A DNA stretch of 64,000 nt from Paenibacillus sp. E222. GTDB taxonomy: Bacteria > Bacillota > Bacilli > Paenibacillales > Paenibacillaceae. Of the stretch, positions 8,221 through 17,095 are shown piece by piece. The translations under genes were made by a program, and so were the position numbers. The notes beneath the pieces are model-generated. The model was not told where the DNA came from. It ran no database searches and saw only the letters and a list, made by a program, of their open reading frames with translations. The stretch is taken from assembly GCF_013401555.1 (NCBI RefSeq), contig NZ_CP058552.1, positions 5,208,001-5,272,000 on the forward strand, given 5' to 3'. Each line of letters opens with the position of its first letter. Within the stretch, counting starts at the first letter, position 1.

Positions 8221-9882
8221 TTATTCAGCCATCTTGGCTTTTCGCGCCTCCAGCTCTGTCTGACGGTATTCCATCACTTGATTAAAACCGTAATTCACAC
8301 GGCGGGTTAAGAAATTTTCGAAAATTTTATCAAAAGCAGCTTCATCTTTGGCCGTAATCAGTTCAGGCAGCACCTCTTCCCAATTCTGAGAAATACGCAA
8401 CCAGGATAAGGCTATATCGGAATCTCCTACAGGATCAATTCCCTTGTAGATCCCGCTGTCCATATCCGCCTGTTTGTTGGCGAAATCCTCCATTTGCTTA
8501 ACGGATGGCGCCTTCTCCGGTCTCCACTGGTTAACGAAGGCAGGGTTTCGCAGCATCCAGTAAGTATCCATGATGCCGTATTCCTTTTCCAACCGCTCCC
8601 TATTCGTGTCAAGCAACTGGACCATTTCCGCCTTCAACTGCGGTTTCCCATTCACCATCGCCCATGTTTCGCCTTCTTTGCCGAGAAATACATCCCTTTG
8701 GCCTTCTTCGCTGGCCAGATAGGTCAAGAAGCGGATGGCTCGTTCAGGATGCTTGGTGGATTTGCTAATCATCGTAACCATCCAGCCATCCATGCTGCCG
8801 GGGAACAGTTTGGCGGATTCTCCCCTGCTGTTCCGAGGTCCATCTACTGCAATATAGTATGAACTCTGATTCGTACGGGCTGCCAGCTTCGAATTGGGGT
8901 CTGCTATGTCTGTCCATTCCCGAATCATCATAAAATATTGGGCATAGTTGGTTTTTTCCTGCACCTGTGCGCTGGAGTCCACCAGGAAATCAACATTAAT
9001 CAGGCCCCGCTCGTAAGCGGTACGGAAGGTTTTCAGCCACTGAATATAATCGGGATCTGTCATTCGGTCGTATACTTTACCGTTCTGTTCATGGGGGATC
9101 GCGAGCAGATTTTGCAAATATTCGGTCATCCCGTAGGATGCATTCCCCTGTGCCCAAAACGGACTGATCAGTTGGCCTTTATAAACAGGATATTGATTCT
9201 TCAGCAATTGCAGTGCATTTAGAAAACCTTTCGGCGTGCTAAGGTCCGGTTTGCCCATCGCCTCATACAGATCTTTACGTACGAGAAAGGTTTGGTTCGC
9301 TCCCGTCAAACCGGTTGCACGCATCTGTTCGGGACTGTACGCATCATTGGGAATGACATAGGTATGGCCATCTTCCTGCCGATACCATTGTAGAGCACCA
9401 TCACCTGCTACCTTGTAAAAGTACGGATCATACTGCTTGGCTAGCTCCTCCAGAGGATAGATGAGATTGCTCTCCCGAAGCTTGTTAACCGCACTTTCCC
9501 AGGAGCCGATGGTTATTAAATCCGGCAGAATACCGGTCGTCAACATCCGTGATAACATCTCGCTTGGTTCACCAGTTGATACTTCAAATTCGATATTGAC
9601 CCCTGTTTTTTGGGTGACATATTCGGAAGTCAGGCTTTCACCCCAAGTGTGTCCGTACCATTCGGCTCCAACGAACCACGTTAGATTCACGGGTGTGGTA
9701 TCCAGCTTCCATGCCGGTTCTTCCGGATCCATACTGAGGCTCTGCACAAGCTCCGTTGAGTCAGCCTCTGTCATTGCAGCACCCTTATCTTCCGATTGTT
9801 CTGACTCGGAACAAGCCGCCAAGCCTGACATCAGAAACATCATCAACAAGGCTAAACTAAAAGGCCTTCGAAATATGAACAT
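8221..9882 (-). CDS. Extracellular solute-binding lipoprotein (ABC-type, LipO-like)
   Basis: A 553-residue lipoprotein. The signal peptide ends in the lipobox LAAC (Cys near residue 24), followed by an acidic linker and a family-1 type solute-binding fold (for example WYGHTWGESLTSEYVTQKTG and the permease-contact-like C-terminal region with EGQRDVFLGKEG). Start ATG 9882 is preceded by AAAGGAGG. No permeases are adjacent, which is common for LipO-like proteins in Paenibacillus that either use permeases encoded elsewhere or deliver a sugar signal to a YesM kinase. It lies directly upstream of such a kinase and is probably in its operon. The ligand is not deducible. Confidence 0.85.
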   Translation of the reverse strand: MFIFRRPFSLALLMMFLMSGLAACSESEQSEDKGAAMTEADSTELVQSLSMDPEEPAWKLDTTPVNLTWFVGAEWYGHTWGESLTSEYVTQKTGVNIEFEVSTGEPSEMLSRMLTTGILPDLITIGSWESAVNKLRESNLIYPLEELAKQYDPYFYKVAGDGALQWYRQEDGHTYVIPNDAYSPEQMRATGLTGANQTFLVRKDLYEAMGKPDLSTPKGFLNALQLLKNQYPVYKGQLISPFWAQGNASYGMTEYLQNLLAIPHEQNGKVYDRMTDPDYIQWLKTFRTAYERGLINVDFLVDSSAQVQEKTNYAQYFMMIREWTDIADPNSKLAARTNQSSYYIAVDGPRNSRGESAKLFPGSMDGWMVTMISKSTKHPERAIRFLTYLASEEGQRDVFLGKEGETWAMVNGKPQLKAEMVQLLDTNRERLEKEYGIMDTYWMLRNPAFVNQWRPEKAPSVKQMEDFANKQADMDSGIYKGIDPVGDSDIALSWLRISQNWEEVLPELITAKDEAAFDKIFENFLTRRVNYGFNQVMEYRQTELEARKAKMAE

Positions 9883-9987
9883 TCGAGCTCCTCCTTTCTA
9901 TACCGGCCAACTCCAATCCCAATCTGCATCTGCACCAGCATTCATACGAGTGGTGGTACAACCGATTTTACTACCCTTGGATTAAAA

Positions 9988-10001
9988 TGGAAATGATTTC
10001 A
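9988..10001. promoter_or_regulatory. Palindrome upstream of solute-binding protein
   Basis: TGGAAATGATTTCA is an imperfect palindrome about 105 nt upstream of the lipoprotein start, in the 199-nt region shared with the divergent small membrane protein. It could be an operator, but nothing identifies the regulator. The rest of the region shows no clear element. Confidence 0.3.
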
Positions 10002-10081
10002 TGGTTGATTCTCAGATGATCCGCAACATTCCGCCTGACGAAACATAACTTGTAATAAACCAATGGAAGGGAGACCAATTC

Positions 10082-10339
10082 TTGTATCTAATCTGGATAC
10101 TCATTGTCGGTGGGCTTATTGGCTGGTTAAGCGGCAATCTGATTGGGCGGGACGTGCCGGGAGGCGTGCTTGGAAATATCATTGCTGGCTTTATTGGATC
10201 ATGGTTAGGGTATGAACTGTTGGGACCGAGGGGGCCGGTAGTGGGTGGATTTCATATCATACCCGCGATCGTCGGGTCGGTCATTGCTCTCTTGATTTTC
10301 TATGCTCTGGCGCGAGGTGGAGCGTTCCGAAGACGTTAA
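10082..10339 (+). CDS. GlsB/YeaQ/YmgE-family small membrane protein
   Basis: An 85-residue very hydrophobic protein with three predicted membrane segments and glycine-rich helices (IVGGLIGWLSGNLIG, GVLGNIIAGFIGSWLGYELLG, and a C-terminal helix ending RGGAFRRR). The pattern matches the GlsB/YeaQ/YmgE transglycosylase-associated family, linked in Gram-positives to envelope stress; its biochemical role is unknown. The start is TTG at 10082, with AAGGGAG 8-9 nt upstream; no in-frame ATG is better placed. It stands alone, convergent with the exporter operon. Confidence 0.85.
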   Translation: MYLIWILIVGGLIGWLSGNLIGRDVPGGVLGNIIAGFIGSWLGYELLGPRGPVVGGFHIIPAIVGSVIALLIFYALARGGAFRRR

Positions 10340-10490
10340 CAGACGTAAGACGTAAACCTGTTGTATATTGGATAATCCTGATCAGAGACGCTGTGACATT
10401 AGCGACTTTCACCGGGGTTATTTTTTTTGAAGCACCGCCCAGTGAATGATCGCCAATGACATGCTCTAGCAGACAGGTTTTCAACAAGGT

Positions 10491-13142
10491 CTAGTTTTCC
10501 CCGCGTAACCCGTCAGTAATTTTAACACGGCCTAGTCGTCTCAATGGCCAGTAGGACGCCATCAGCGTGGCGGCGATGGCACCCAAGCTGGCCATGCCGA
10601 TGCTGCTCCAGGGTATGACCCATTCCAGCTGTACAGCATTTCTCATCAGATAGGCCACCCCATAGCTCAAACCTGTTCCCAGGAGGCTTCCATAAACTGC
10701 TGCGAAGACACCGTAAAACACTCCTTCCAGGAGAACCATCTTACCAATCTCCCTTTGAGTCATACCAATTGCCTTCAATACGGCAAATTCTTTTGTTCTA
10801 AGAATAAGATTGGTGCTGACGGTATTTAAAATGTTCAGAAAGGCAATCGCGACTATTACACCGATAAAGCCATACAGGAATATATCCAAGGTCTTGGCGT
10901 CGTTTTGGTCTTGTTTCATTTCTTCTACCCGATCACGATAACTATAGGCTGCATCCTTCTGGACAAGGCTTTTGAGATAACTGGTAATGGGCTTGTTGTC
11001 TGCCTCCGGATTAGCCTGAATTAATATTCTGCCATAGGAATTATCACCAGTGATGTTCTCTATCACCTGGGGTGTCGTTATCCATTCAAGAACTGCACTT
11101 TCCCCATATCCCTTGGAGAGCGGCTCTTTATCTGCTATTCCCACAACGGTAAGCATCTTGTATTCCCGATCTCCTTCCAGAGATCGTACTGGAATCCGGT
11201 CCCCTACCTTGAAGCGGGTTTGATCAATGATCATACGCTTTCCTTGTTCTGTTGTCATGCTGATTTTTTGGATTACGATGACACCATTTTCATCGTTCAT
11301 TTGGCTTACATTAATGCTTCCCGAAGTCAATTTAGTTCGAAGTTCATGAAGTCCGTTAATGCCGTAAGACACCAGATAGTTGTTGTCTGTCCGATATCCG
11401 TTCTCCTTTTCAACCGTGTACATCCCCTTCCGATCCTTGTAATACTCAGGGTTCACCTTTTCTTTTGGAATGATCGCCTGAACCTGATGATTATAAAATG
11501 TATAGGCTTGGTCAACCGCATCAAGTGTGGTCATATTGGTGTACACAGCGTTCGGGATGCGTTTGGACGCCCCCTCATACTCCAGCGAATAGGAGTAATC
11601 AATGCCGGATGCGGATGTTGTCTCCAGATAACTCGCCAGCCCACTGAATACGATATACAACACGATGCTAATGATCATGGAGAATGCCGTGATCCGAAAT
11701 CTTTTTTTGTTACGCCGTATATTTCTGCTGGCGAAGCGTCCTTCGAAACCCAGCCATCGGCTGCTCATATAAGATTGGCGCTTGAAGCTACCCGGTTCTA
11801 TTACCGTACTACCCGAGGCTTTCAGGGCTTCAAGTGGTGAAACGCTGGAAGCCATCTTGGCGGGTCCAAGGGCTGACACATAAACAGTCAATAATCCTAA
11901 CCCCGCTGCAGCAACCATAACGGGTAGTGAAACAATCATATGCATATCGTTCAAGAAGCCTAACGTCAGCAGGCTGATATTATAAAACAACACTTTCATG
12001 AGAATCGTTCCTGTAAATAAACCGATGGGAATCGCAACTAAACTAAGAATGGCTGCTTCCTTCAATACGATCTTGCGAATCTGATCTGGTGTTGCACCAA
12101 TACACCGAAGCATCCCGAATTGTGATATGCGCTCCAGCACCGAAATATGGAACGTATTATATATGACTGCGCTCGTGCATCCCATAATAATGAGAACAAT
12201 TGCTGAAAATGCGAGAAGCGAGCTTTGGTTAACATTTTTATAGGTACTCTTTCCATACAGCTTCAGCAACTCATTATTAAATTCGATGCTTGCATTCTTG
12301 CTGACCGCTTCCCGATTCAATGCCTGGGCAGCACCCTGATCAACTTTTCCCCAAGCCAGGGATGAAAGAATGGCCTCACTCTTCTCGCGAATGTTGTCCA
12401 TTGATTTCATGGTGGCATAGATAAAATACGTTTTGGACGGATCTGTCTTTTGATGATCGTCATACGTAATGGCTGAATAGATAAAGGTTGACGACCATGT
12501 CACATTTTTGGCAGGCTTCATAATCCCTACAACGGTATACTTCTGTTTGGTTCGTGGCTGGAACTTCTCATCCAGATCCCAACCGTAATCACCGATTGTA
12601 TTAGCACTCTTCACCTTTCCAGTGGAAGCCACAAGCCGATCACCGAGGTTCAGCGTGATGTTGTCGCCGATTGTCGGCTTGGAAGCAAAATACTCCAGAC
12701 TCCAGGATGACAATATAATTTCATTATCTTTTTGAGGCAAACGGCCGCTCTCCAGCTGAATCTGCAGCTTATTCATCGCCTCTGAATCGTATCCTTTGAC
12801 ATTTAAATAGCGATAAGGCGCAGAAAACGGATTTTCCTTTTTCTCTTTTTCACTTGTAGAACTAATCGCTGCATAACCGACGCGGTGAAGGACGCCTGCA
12901 CTGCCTATAACAGCGTGGTTGATAATACGGGAAACGTCCTTCCCAGGAACTCCCTTGAATGAAACCTCATAATCCCCGTATTCCTGTGTTGTCTGTCGTA
13001 TCAGCTTGTCCTGATAACTAATGGCGAGTGTTCCGACAGCGGTGAGAAGCGTTACCGATAAAATGATTCCGACAATGGTAAGTATGGAACGTTTTTTCTG
13101 ACCGAGCAGATATTTCTCCGTAAGTCTCGTATACTTATGCAT
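10491..13142 (-). CDS. ABC exporter permease, two FtsX domains
   Basis: An 883-residue permease. One N-terminal membrane helix (about 17-40), a large extracellular domain (about 40-305), three helices (about 305-425), then a second half with one helix (about 480-505), another large extracellular domain (about 505-755) and three helices (about 755-865). The two FtsX-type cores (SAIVLIIMGCTSAVIYNTF and IGVIVAIAFLNILNTVSTN) give the 8-helix arrangement seen in MacB/YxdM-like or lipoprotein-release-like exporters, not the 10-helix BceB type. It overlaps the ATPase gene by 8 nt, so it forms a translationally coupled pair. Likely role: resistance to, or extrusion of, an envelope-active compound; substrate unknown. 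Confidence 0.88.
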   Translation of the reverse strand: MHKYTRLTEKYLLGQKKRSILTIVGIILSVTLLTAVGTLAISYQDKLIRQTTQEYGDYEVSFKGVPGKDVSRIINHAVIGSAGVLHRVGYAAISSTSEKEKKENPFSAPYRYLNVKGYDSEAMNKLQIQLESGRLPQKDNEIILSSWSLEYFASKPTIGDNITLNLGDRLVASTGKVKSANTIGDYGWDLDEKFQPRTKQKYTVVGIMKPAKNVTWSSTFIYSAITYDDHQKTDPSKTYFIYATMKSMDNIREKSEAILSSLAWGKVDQGAAQALNREAVSKNASIEFNNELLKLYGKSTYKNVNQSSLLAFSAIVLIIMGCTSAVIYNTFHISVLERISQFGMLRCIGATPDQIRKIVLKEAAILSLVAIPIGLFTGTILMKVLFYNISLLTLGFLNDMHMIVSLPVMVAAAGLGLLTVYVSALGPAKMASSVSPLEALKASGSTVIEPGSFKRQSYMSSRWLGFEGRFASRNIRRNKKRFRITAFSMIISIVLYIVFSGLASYLETTSASGIDYSYSLEYEGASKRIPNAVYTNMTTLDAVDQAYTFYNHQVQAIIPKEKVNPEYYKDRKGMYTVEKENGYRTDNNYLVSYGINGLHELRTKLTSGSINVSQMNDENGVIVIQKISMTTEQGKRMIIDQTRFKVGDRIPVRSLEGDREYKMLTVVGIADKEPLSKGYGESAVLEWITTPQVIENITGDNSYGRILIQANPEADNKPITSYLKSLVQKDAAYSYRDRVEEMKQDQNDAKTLDIFLYGFIGVIVAIAFLNILNTVSTNLILRTKEFAVLKAIGMTQREIGKMVLLEGVFYGVFAAVYGSLLGTGLSYGVAYLMRNAVQLEWVIPWSSIGMASLGAIAATLMASYWPLRRLGRVKITDGLRGEN

Positions 13143-13824
13143 CGTGCTTGCCCCCGGATTGCTGCATCAGAACTCCATCTTTAATGTTTACGATTCGATC
13201 GGCTCTTTGGGCGACATTGGAATCGTGCGTAATCATGATCAGCGTTTGATTATATTTCCGGACTGAGAAGGTGAGCAAATCGACGATCTCTTTACTGTTT
13301 TTGCTGTCCAGATTACCTGTAGGTTCATCAGCCAGAATGATGGATGGTTTGTTAATCAAGGCTCGACCAATAGCTGTACGTTGCTGCTGCCCGCCAGACA
13401 ACTGGTTTGGCAGATGAAGTTTTCTGTCACTCAGACCGAGTACGTTCATTAATTCGTCTGCGTAGCTTTCGTCCGTTTTTTTGTTGTCGAGCAGCATCGG
13501 CAGCTTGATGTTTTCTTCAGCACTCAATACCGGAATCAGGTTATAGGCCTGAAAAATAAATCCAATTTTGCGTCTTCTGAATATAGCCAGATCTTTCTCA
13601 CCAAGAGAATACAAATCTGTGTTATCAATGATCACTTGACCACCAGTTGGGCGATCCACACCACCAAGCAGGTGCAGTAAAGAACTTTTCCCCGAACCAC
13701 TGGCACCAACAATGGCGACAAATTCCCCCCGTTCAACCGTTAAGTTGATATTCTTCAATGCTTCGACCCTTGCATCGTTGCTTCCGTATGTTTTGCATAA
13801 ATCATGGGTCTTTAAAATTTCCAA
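13135..13824 (-). CDS. ABC transporter ATP-binding protein (MacB/LolD type)
   Basis: A 229-residue ATPase: Walker [10 protein letters not shown] at 40-48, Q-loop in FQAYNLIP, signature LSGGQQQR, Walker [14 protein letters not shown], and the H-loop ITHD. It energises the two-domain FtsX permease encoded next. The start is TTG at 13824, 8 nt after AAAGGAGG. The ATG at 13829 is a decoy giving only five codons before TAA. It is preceded by a 98-nt gap with a promoter-like sequence and direct repeats, so it can be transcribed separately from the upstream kinase gene, presumably under control of that two-component system. Confidence 0.93.
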   Translation of the reverse strand: MEILKTHDLCKTYGSNDARVEALKNINLTVERGEFVAIVGASGSGKSSLLHLLGGVDRPTGGQVIIDNTDLYSLGEKDLAIFRRRKIGFIFQAYNLIPVLSAEENIKLPMLLDNKKTDESYADELMNVLGLSDRKLHLPNQLSGGQQQRTAIGRALINKPSIILADEPTGNLDSKNSKEIVDLLTFSVRKYNQTLIMITHDSNVAQRADRIVNIKDGVLMQQSGGKHDA

Positions 13825-13875
13825 GACATGTGCCTCCTTTAGAGTTGTGAATGTTTGCTGTAACTTATATTAGTT

Positions 13876-13922
13876 ATTATAGGCACGGAAGCTTACGTTA
13901 AAGTGAAGAGGAAGCTTACGTT
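13876..13922 (-). promoter_or_regulatory. Exporter promoter with response-regulator-like direct repeats
   Basis: On the minus strand a perfect -10 TATAAT (13881-13876) lies about 50 nt before the exporter ATPase start. It has no good -35. Where a -35 would be there are two direct repeats, read on the plus strand as GGAAGCTTACGTT, at 13887-13899 and 13910-13922, 23 bp apart (about two helical turns). A consensus -10, a poor -35 and phased direct repeats are the usual layout of a promoter activated by an OmpR-type regulator; the regulator is encoded just upstream. Confidence 0.55.
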
Positions 13923-13941
13923 TTAGTAAGCTTCCTCTTCA
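13904..13941 (-). terminator. Strong hairpin over the kinase stop codon
   Basis: A 16-bp perfect stem (13904-13919 with 13926-13941) and a 6-nt loop. One arm is the last codons of the kinase gene and its stop codon lies at the loop edge. No T-run follows on the minus strand, so it may be an attenuator or mRNA end-stabiliser separating kinase from exporter expression and not a simple terminator. Its distal arm is one of the direct repeats described at the exporter promoter. Confidence 0.55.
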
Positions 13942-15182
13942 TGCACAGTTTTAATGAATGTAATTCTGAATTCGGAACCCTTCCCGGGTTCACTCGATAC
14001 CGAGATGGTGCCTCCCAGACCTTCAATAATTGATTTGGTCAGGGATAGACCGACTCCTGTACTATGCGGCTTGGCGTTGCTCCTCCCTCGGTAAAATCTG
14101 GTGAATACATTGGGTATCTCCTCCGGTTTGATGCCTTCCCCTTCATCCCGAATGACGATTGAATCAAACAATGAATCCTCTTCCAGTGTAATATACACCT
14201 TGCCCGACACCGGGGAGTGTTCAAGCGCATTTTTGGTCAGATTGATGATGGCCTCGGTTAACCATTCTTCATCCGCGTGCAGGAACATCTCTTCCCCGCC
14301 CCGAATGAGAATGGTCTGTTCCTTTTGTTCTGCCAAGGCATGCAAAGATAACGCCGTTGACTCGACAATGTCTTTTGGTCTGACCTTTTGCTTGTGAAAA
14401 ACAATTGCACCCGCTTCCACCCTTGCCAGCTTCAACAAGCTGATGATCAGCCACTCCATGCGCTCAATCTGTTGCCTGCTTCGCTCCAGAAAAATTTTTC
14501 TTGTCTCCAATTTCATTTCGGAATTATCCAGCATGTTTTCATTAAAAATAAGCAGGGATGCCAAAGGTGTTTTGAGTTGATGCGATATATCCGTGAGCAG
14601 ATGGCTTAGAAATGTTTTCTCCTGTTTAAGCTGCTCCACACTATGACTCAGTCTGCCTGCCATCAGATTGAAGCTGTGGCCAAGCGCACTGAGATCCCCC
14701 TCCATGCTTTCCGGTAAGGAAGTATCAAAGCGACCTTCAACGACCTGCTCTGCTGCAAACGCAACATTGCGAATTTTGCAAAAAAGTTTGCGGTACTCCC
14801 AAAATAAAAGCAACAATACAGGGATACCAAACAGAAAACAGATCACTGCAGCATTCACAGGCAATCTTGTGCCAGAGAGTGCAGGCTGATCTTGAATCGT
14901 CATCTGTTCCGTATACCCGTATTGGGACAATATCCGTTTACCCAGTGCAATGTCCTTTTCATTCGCACCCTGAGTAACATGATGAATGAGCTGTGGTTCC
15001 AGCTGGGGCTCCTTGCTCAGGACTTGTCCAACGAAGGCTGCCTGTTGATGAACAATGGCATCATTGATTTTTTGAAGCTGAACGTTCATCAGAAGATATA
15101 CGCATAATGCCAAAAAAAGCTGCAATATGATCAACTTGGCGGCGACAGACTTCCATTCCGGATTACGGATCACTTCATGCAT
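13923..15182 (-). CDS. Membrane sensor histidine kinase (OmpR-partner type)
   Basis: A 419-residue kinase: membrane helices at about 15-34 and 109-130 enclosing a small extracellular domain of about 75 residues, a HAMP region (about 130-185), H-box DISHQLKTPLASL with H201, N-box NLTKNALEHS, and G-boxes RDEGEGI and GVGLSLTKSIIEGLGG. Its start overlaps the regulator's stop (TGATG). With the regulator upstream and an ABC exporter downstream it forms a sensing/detoxification module resembling Bce/Van-type antimicrobial response systems, but it keeps a real extracellular sensor, unlike BceS kinases. Confidence 0.92.
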   Translation of the reverse strand: MHEVIRNPEWKSVAAKLIILQLFLALCVYLLMNVQLQKINDAIVHQQAAFVGQVLSKEPQLEPQLIHHVTQGANEKDIALGKRILSQYGYTEQMTIQDQPALSGTRLPVNAAVICFLFGIPVLLLLFWEYRKLFCKIRNVAFAAEQVVEGRFDTSLPESMEGDLSALGHSFNLMAGRLSHSVEQLKQEKTFLSHLLTDISHQLKTPLASLLIFNENMLDNSEMKLETRKIFLERSRQQIERMEWLIISLLKLARVEAGAIVFHKQKVRPKDIVESTALSLHALAEQKEQTILIRGGEEMFLHADEEWLTEAIINLTKNALEHSPVSGKVYITLEEDSLFDSIVIRDEGEGIKPEEIPNVFTRFYRGRSNAKPHSTGVGLSLTKSIIEGLGGTISVSSEPGKGSEFRITFIKTVHEEEAY

Positions 15183-15883
15183 CAGCTGTATACTCCTGTC
15201 GTTTCAGCATTCCATTTGTATCCAACGCCGCGAATCGTAACAATATATTGAGGTGCAGCGGGAGTCTGCTCCACTTTTTCCCTAAGTCTTCGAATGTGCA
15301 CCGACAACGTATTGTCGTCAATGAATTCGCCGGAGACATCCCATAATTTTTCAAGGATTGAGGTTCTGCTGCAGATTTGCTTTGGGTTGGACATCAGCAT
15401 CAGGAGCAGCCGAAACTCCATGCTGGTCAGCAAAACTTCCTTTTTATTTTTGAGAACGGCCCCTTCAAGGACCCGAACTTCAAATTCACCGGACCTCCAT
15501 ATATTCGACTTCTGTTCAGGGTGAGGATGACGCCGCAAAACCGCTTTGATTCTGGAAAGCAATTCCTTGGTGCGGATCGGCTTGGTCATGTAATCGTCTG
15601 CACCCAGATCGAGTCCCGCGACCACGTTGGTTTCTTCGTCCAGTGCAGTCAGAAAAATAATAGGAACCTGAGAATCCATGCGAATATCCCTGCACAATTC
15701 ATATCCTGTTCCATCAGGCAAATTAATGTCCAGCAGAATAATATCCACTTCCGTCTGTGCGAGCGCAGCTCTGGCTTCCTTCAGGCTTCCGGCATGAACG
15801 ACCTCATAACCTTCATTCGTCAAGGTATACTCTATCCCGAATACAAAATTTTCGTCATCTTCTACAAGTAAGATGCGTTTCAT
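15182..15883 (-). CDS. OmpR/PhoB-family response regulator
   Basis: A 233-residue regulator: receiver with E8/D9-D10 acidic pocket, D52 phospho-acceptor in LLDINLPDGTG, T in FLTA and K in YMTKPI; C-terminal winged helix with RRLREKVEQ and the hairpin TIRGVGYKW. It is the first gene of the regulator-kinase pair and probably acts on the exporter promoter 1.3 kb downstream, where direct repeats precede a TATAAT box. Confidence 0.94.
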   Translation of the reverse strand: MKRILLVEDDENFVFGIEYTLTNEGYEVVHAGSLKEARAALAQTEVDIILLDINLPDGTGYELCRDIRMDSQVPIIFLTALDEETNVVAGLDLGADDYMTKPIRTKELLSRIKAVLRRHPHPEQKSNIWRSGEFEVRVLEGAVLKNKKEVLLTSMEFRLLLMLMSNPKQICSRTSILEKLWDVSGEFIDDNTLSVHIRRLREKVEQTPAAPQYIVTIRGVGYKWNAETTGVYS

Positions 15884-16242
15884 CCAAACACCCCCATTAT
15901 AGCGTAACCTTATCTATCCAAGCGTATGTGCTCAATCATTCTACTAAATGGACATATTGAATTTCAAGAGACGGAATGTCTACGTGCTTTTGAAATACAT
16001 ACATTGGTGTTCAACACAAAAAGACAACCGATGCGATGCCACGCATGGATTGTCTGACAGGAAGAATTATAGAATGAGCAGTCCAGACCTATCGTATACA
16101 CACGTTCAGAAACAAGTGACAATTTTTCATTCACGGGCCGCAAATTTATGAAATCCATCGCTTCAACAAACGAGATACAACCGCATTTTTATATTGTCAT
16201 GTCAAACCTTTCCCTTTCTTCTTATGTAATCTCAATTCAACT
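15884..16242. other. Gene-free stretch: promoter side and hairpin
   Basis: The 359 nt upstream of the response regulator hold its presumed promoter and one clear hairpin (16022-16055, listed separately). No convincing protein of any length was seen on either strand; the short open frames have no ribosome binding site or family features. Confidence 0.6.
16022..16055 (-). terminator. Rho-independent terminator, minus strand
   Basis: AGACAACCGATGCG (16022-16035) pairs with CGCATGGATTGTCT (16042-16055) apart from two mismatches. On the minus strand it is followed by TTTTTGTG. It lies 188 nt past the methyltransferase reading frame and would end that transcript before the regulator promoter. Confidence 0.6.
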
Positions 16243-16982
16243 TTATACTTTCCTGCATACGCTGATCACTAGCGGACTTGATGGTTCAAAAGGTGCTTTA
16301 TCCCAGTTCGCATATTGATGTTCTACGATAAATCCATGGCTTGTCAGCAGATGCTGAAGGGCCTTGTTATCTGTAAAGCGGCAGGCAATTCGAGATATGG
16401 TTTTGCGGTGTCCCCAATCCCGAATCGTAACCCAGTGCATGATCTGCTTCCCCGCATCATAGGTTTGGGTTCCGGATACCTTGACAGTGACGCCATCCGT
16501 ATCCACAAACGTGCCCCAACTCTCTTCTTCTTCGTCAGATAAATCATTGCCGTCCGGGTTTCTCGTCTCAAAAACAAATATGCCGCCAGGCTCCGATGGG
16601 CATAAACGGTTTGCAGCAAAGCAATCTGATCCTCATCGCTCAGAAATGCCTGAAATGCGTTTCCTGTCAAATAAATCATGGAAAAGCGCTGATCAGATTC
16701 AAAGGTACGAGCATCTGCTTCGATAAATTCAACCGGCAGATCCTTCGCTTTGTGCCGCGCATAAGCCAGCATGGGCTCTACGATATCCACACCGGTTATC
16801 TGAATGCCCGCTTCGGCTAAATAAATGGTGGTTAATCCGGTTCCGCAAGCAAGCTCAAGCACGTTCCCCGGATGGCTCTTTGCCAACTCAAGGAAAAAGT
16901 CATACTTGCCGGTCTCACCGCCAAATTCCAGATCATAGTTCATGGGCTCCTGGTATTCTTCCAGATTGTTGTGGTCAATCAA
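16243..16982 (-). pseudogene. Frameshifted SAM-dependent methyltransferase
   Basis: The N-terminal part (from a TTG at 16982, AAGGGTG upstream) is a class I methyltransferase: GNVLELACGTGLTTIYLAEAG (motif I), GVDIVEPML and FIEADARTF. Near 16584-16590 the frame breaks. In the first frame the protein drifts into a meaningless basic tail to 16344. In the adjacent frame the normal continuation GGIFVFETRNPDGNDL, then VKVSGTQTYD and HWVTIRDWG, runs on to a stop at 16243. One missing G/C in the run reading CTGGCGGC would explain it. The intact product would be about 246 residues. Either a real inactivation or a sequencing error. It is divergent from the MFS exporter gene. Confidence 0.85.
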
Positions 16983-17043
16983 TAAGTTTCACCCTTCTTC
17001 CAAAAAAATGTATTTACAACTGGGATTATAGCATATTATGATG

Positions 17044-17077
17044 GTTTACAGATTGTAAAGGTTAACACTGTGTAAAC
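17044..17077. promoter_or_regulatory. Candidate TetR operator at MFS exporter promoter
   Basis: A 34-bp inverted repeat with outer arms GTTTACA (17044-17050) and TGTAAAC (17071-17077), and further partial symmetry inside (13 of 17 half-site positions match). It ends just before the AAAGGAG of the exporter gene and lies in the region shared with the divergent methyltransferase. The TetR-family gene that follows the exporter is the natural candidate to bind it. Confidence 0.6.
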
Positions 17078-17095
17078 AAAGGAGAATGCTTCATC

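Noticed and set aside
10491..15883. Calling the regulator/exporter set BceRSAB
   Set aside because: The permease shows two FtsX cores with two large extracellular regions and the kinase has an extracellular sensor; neither fits BceB/BceS.
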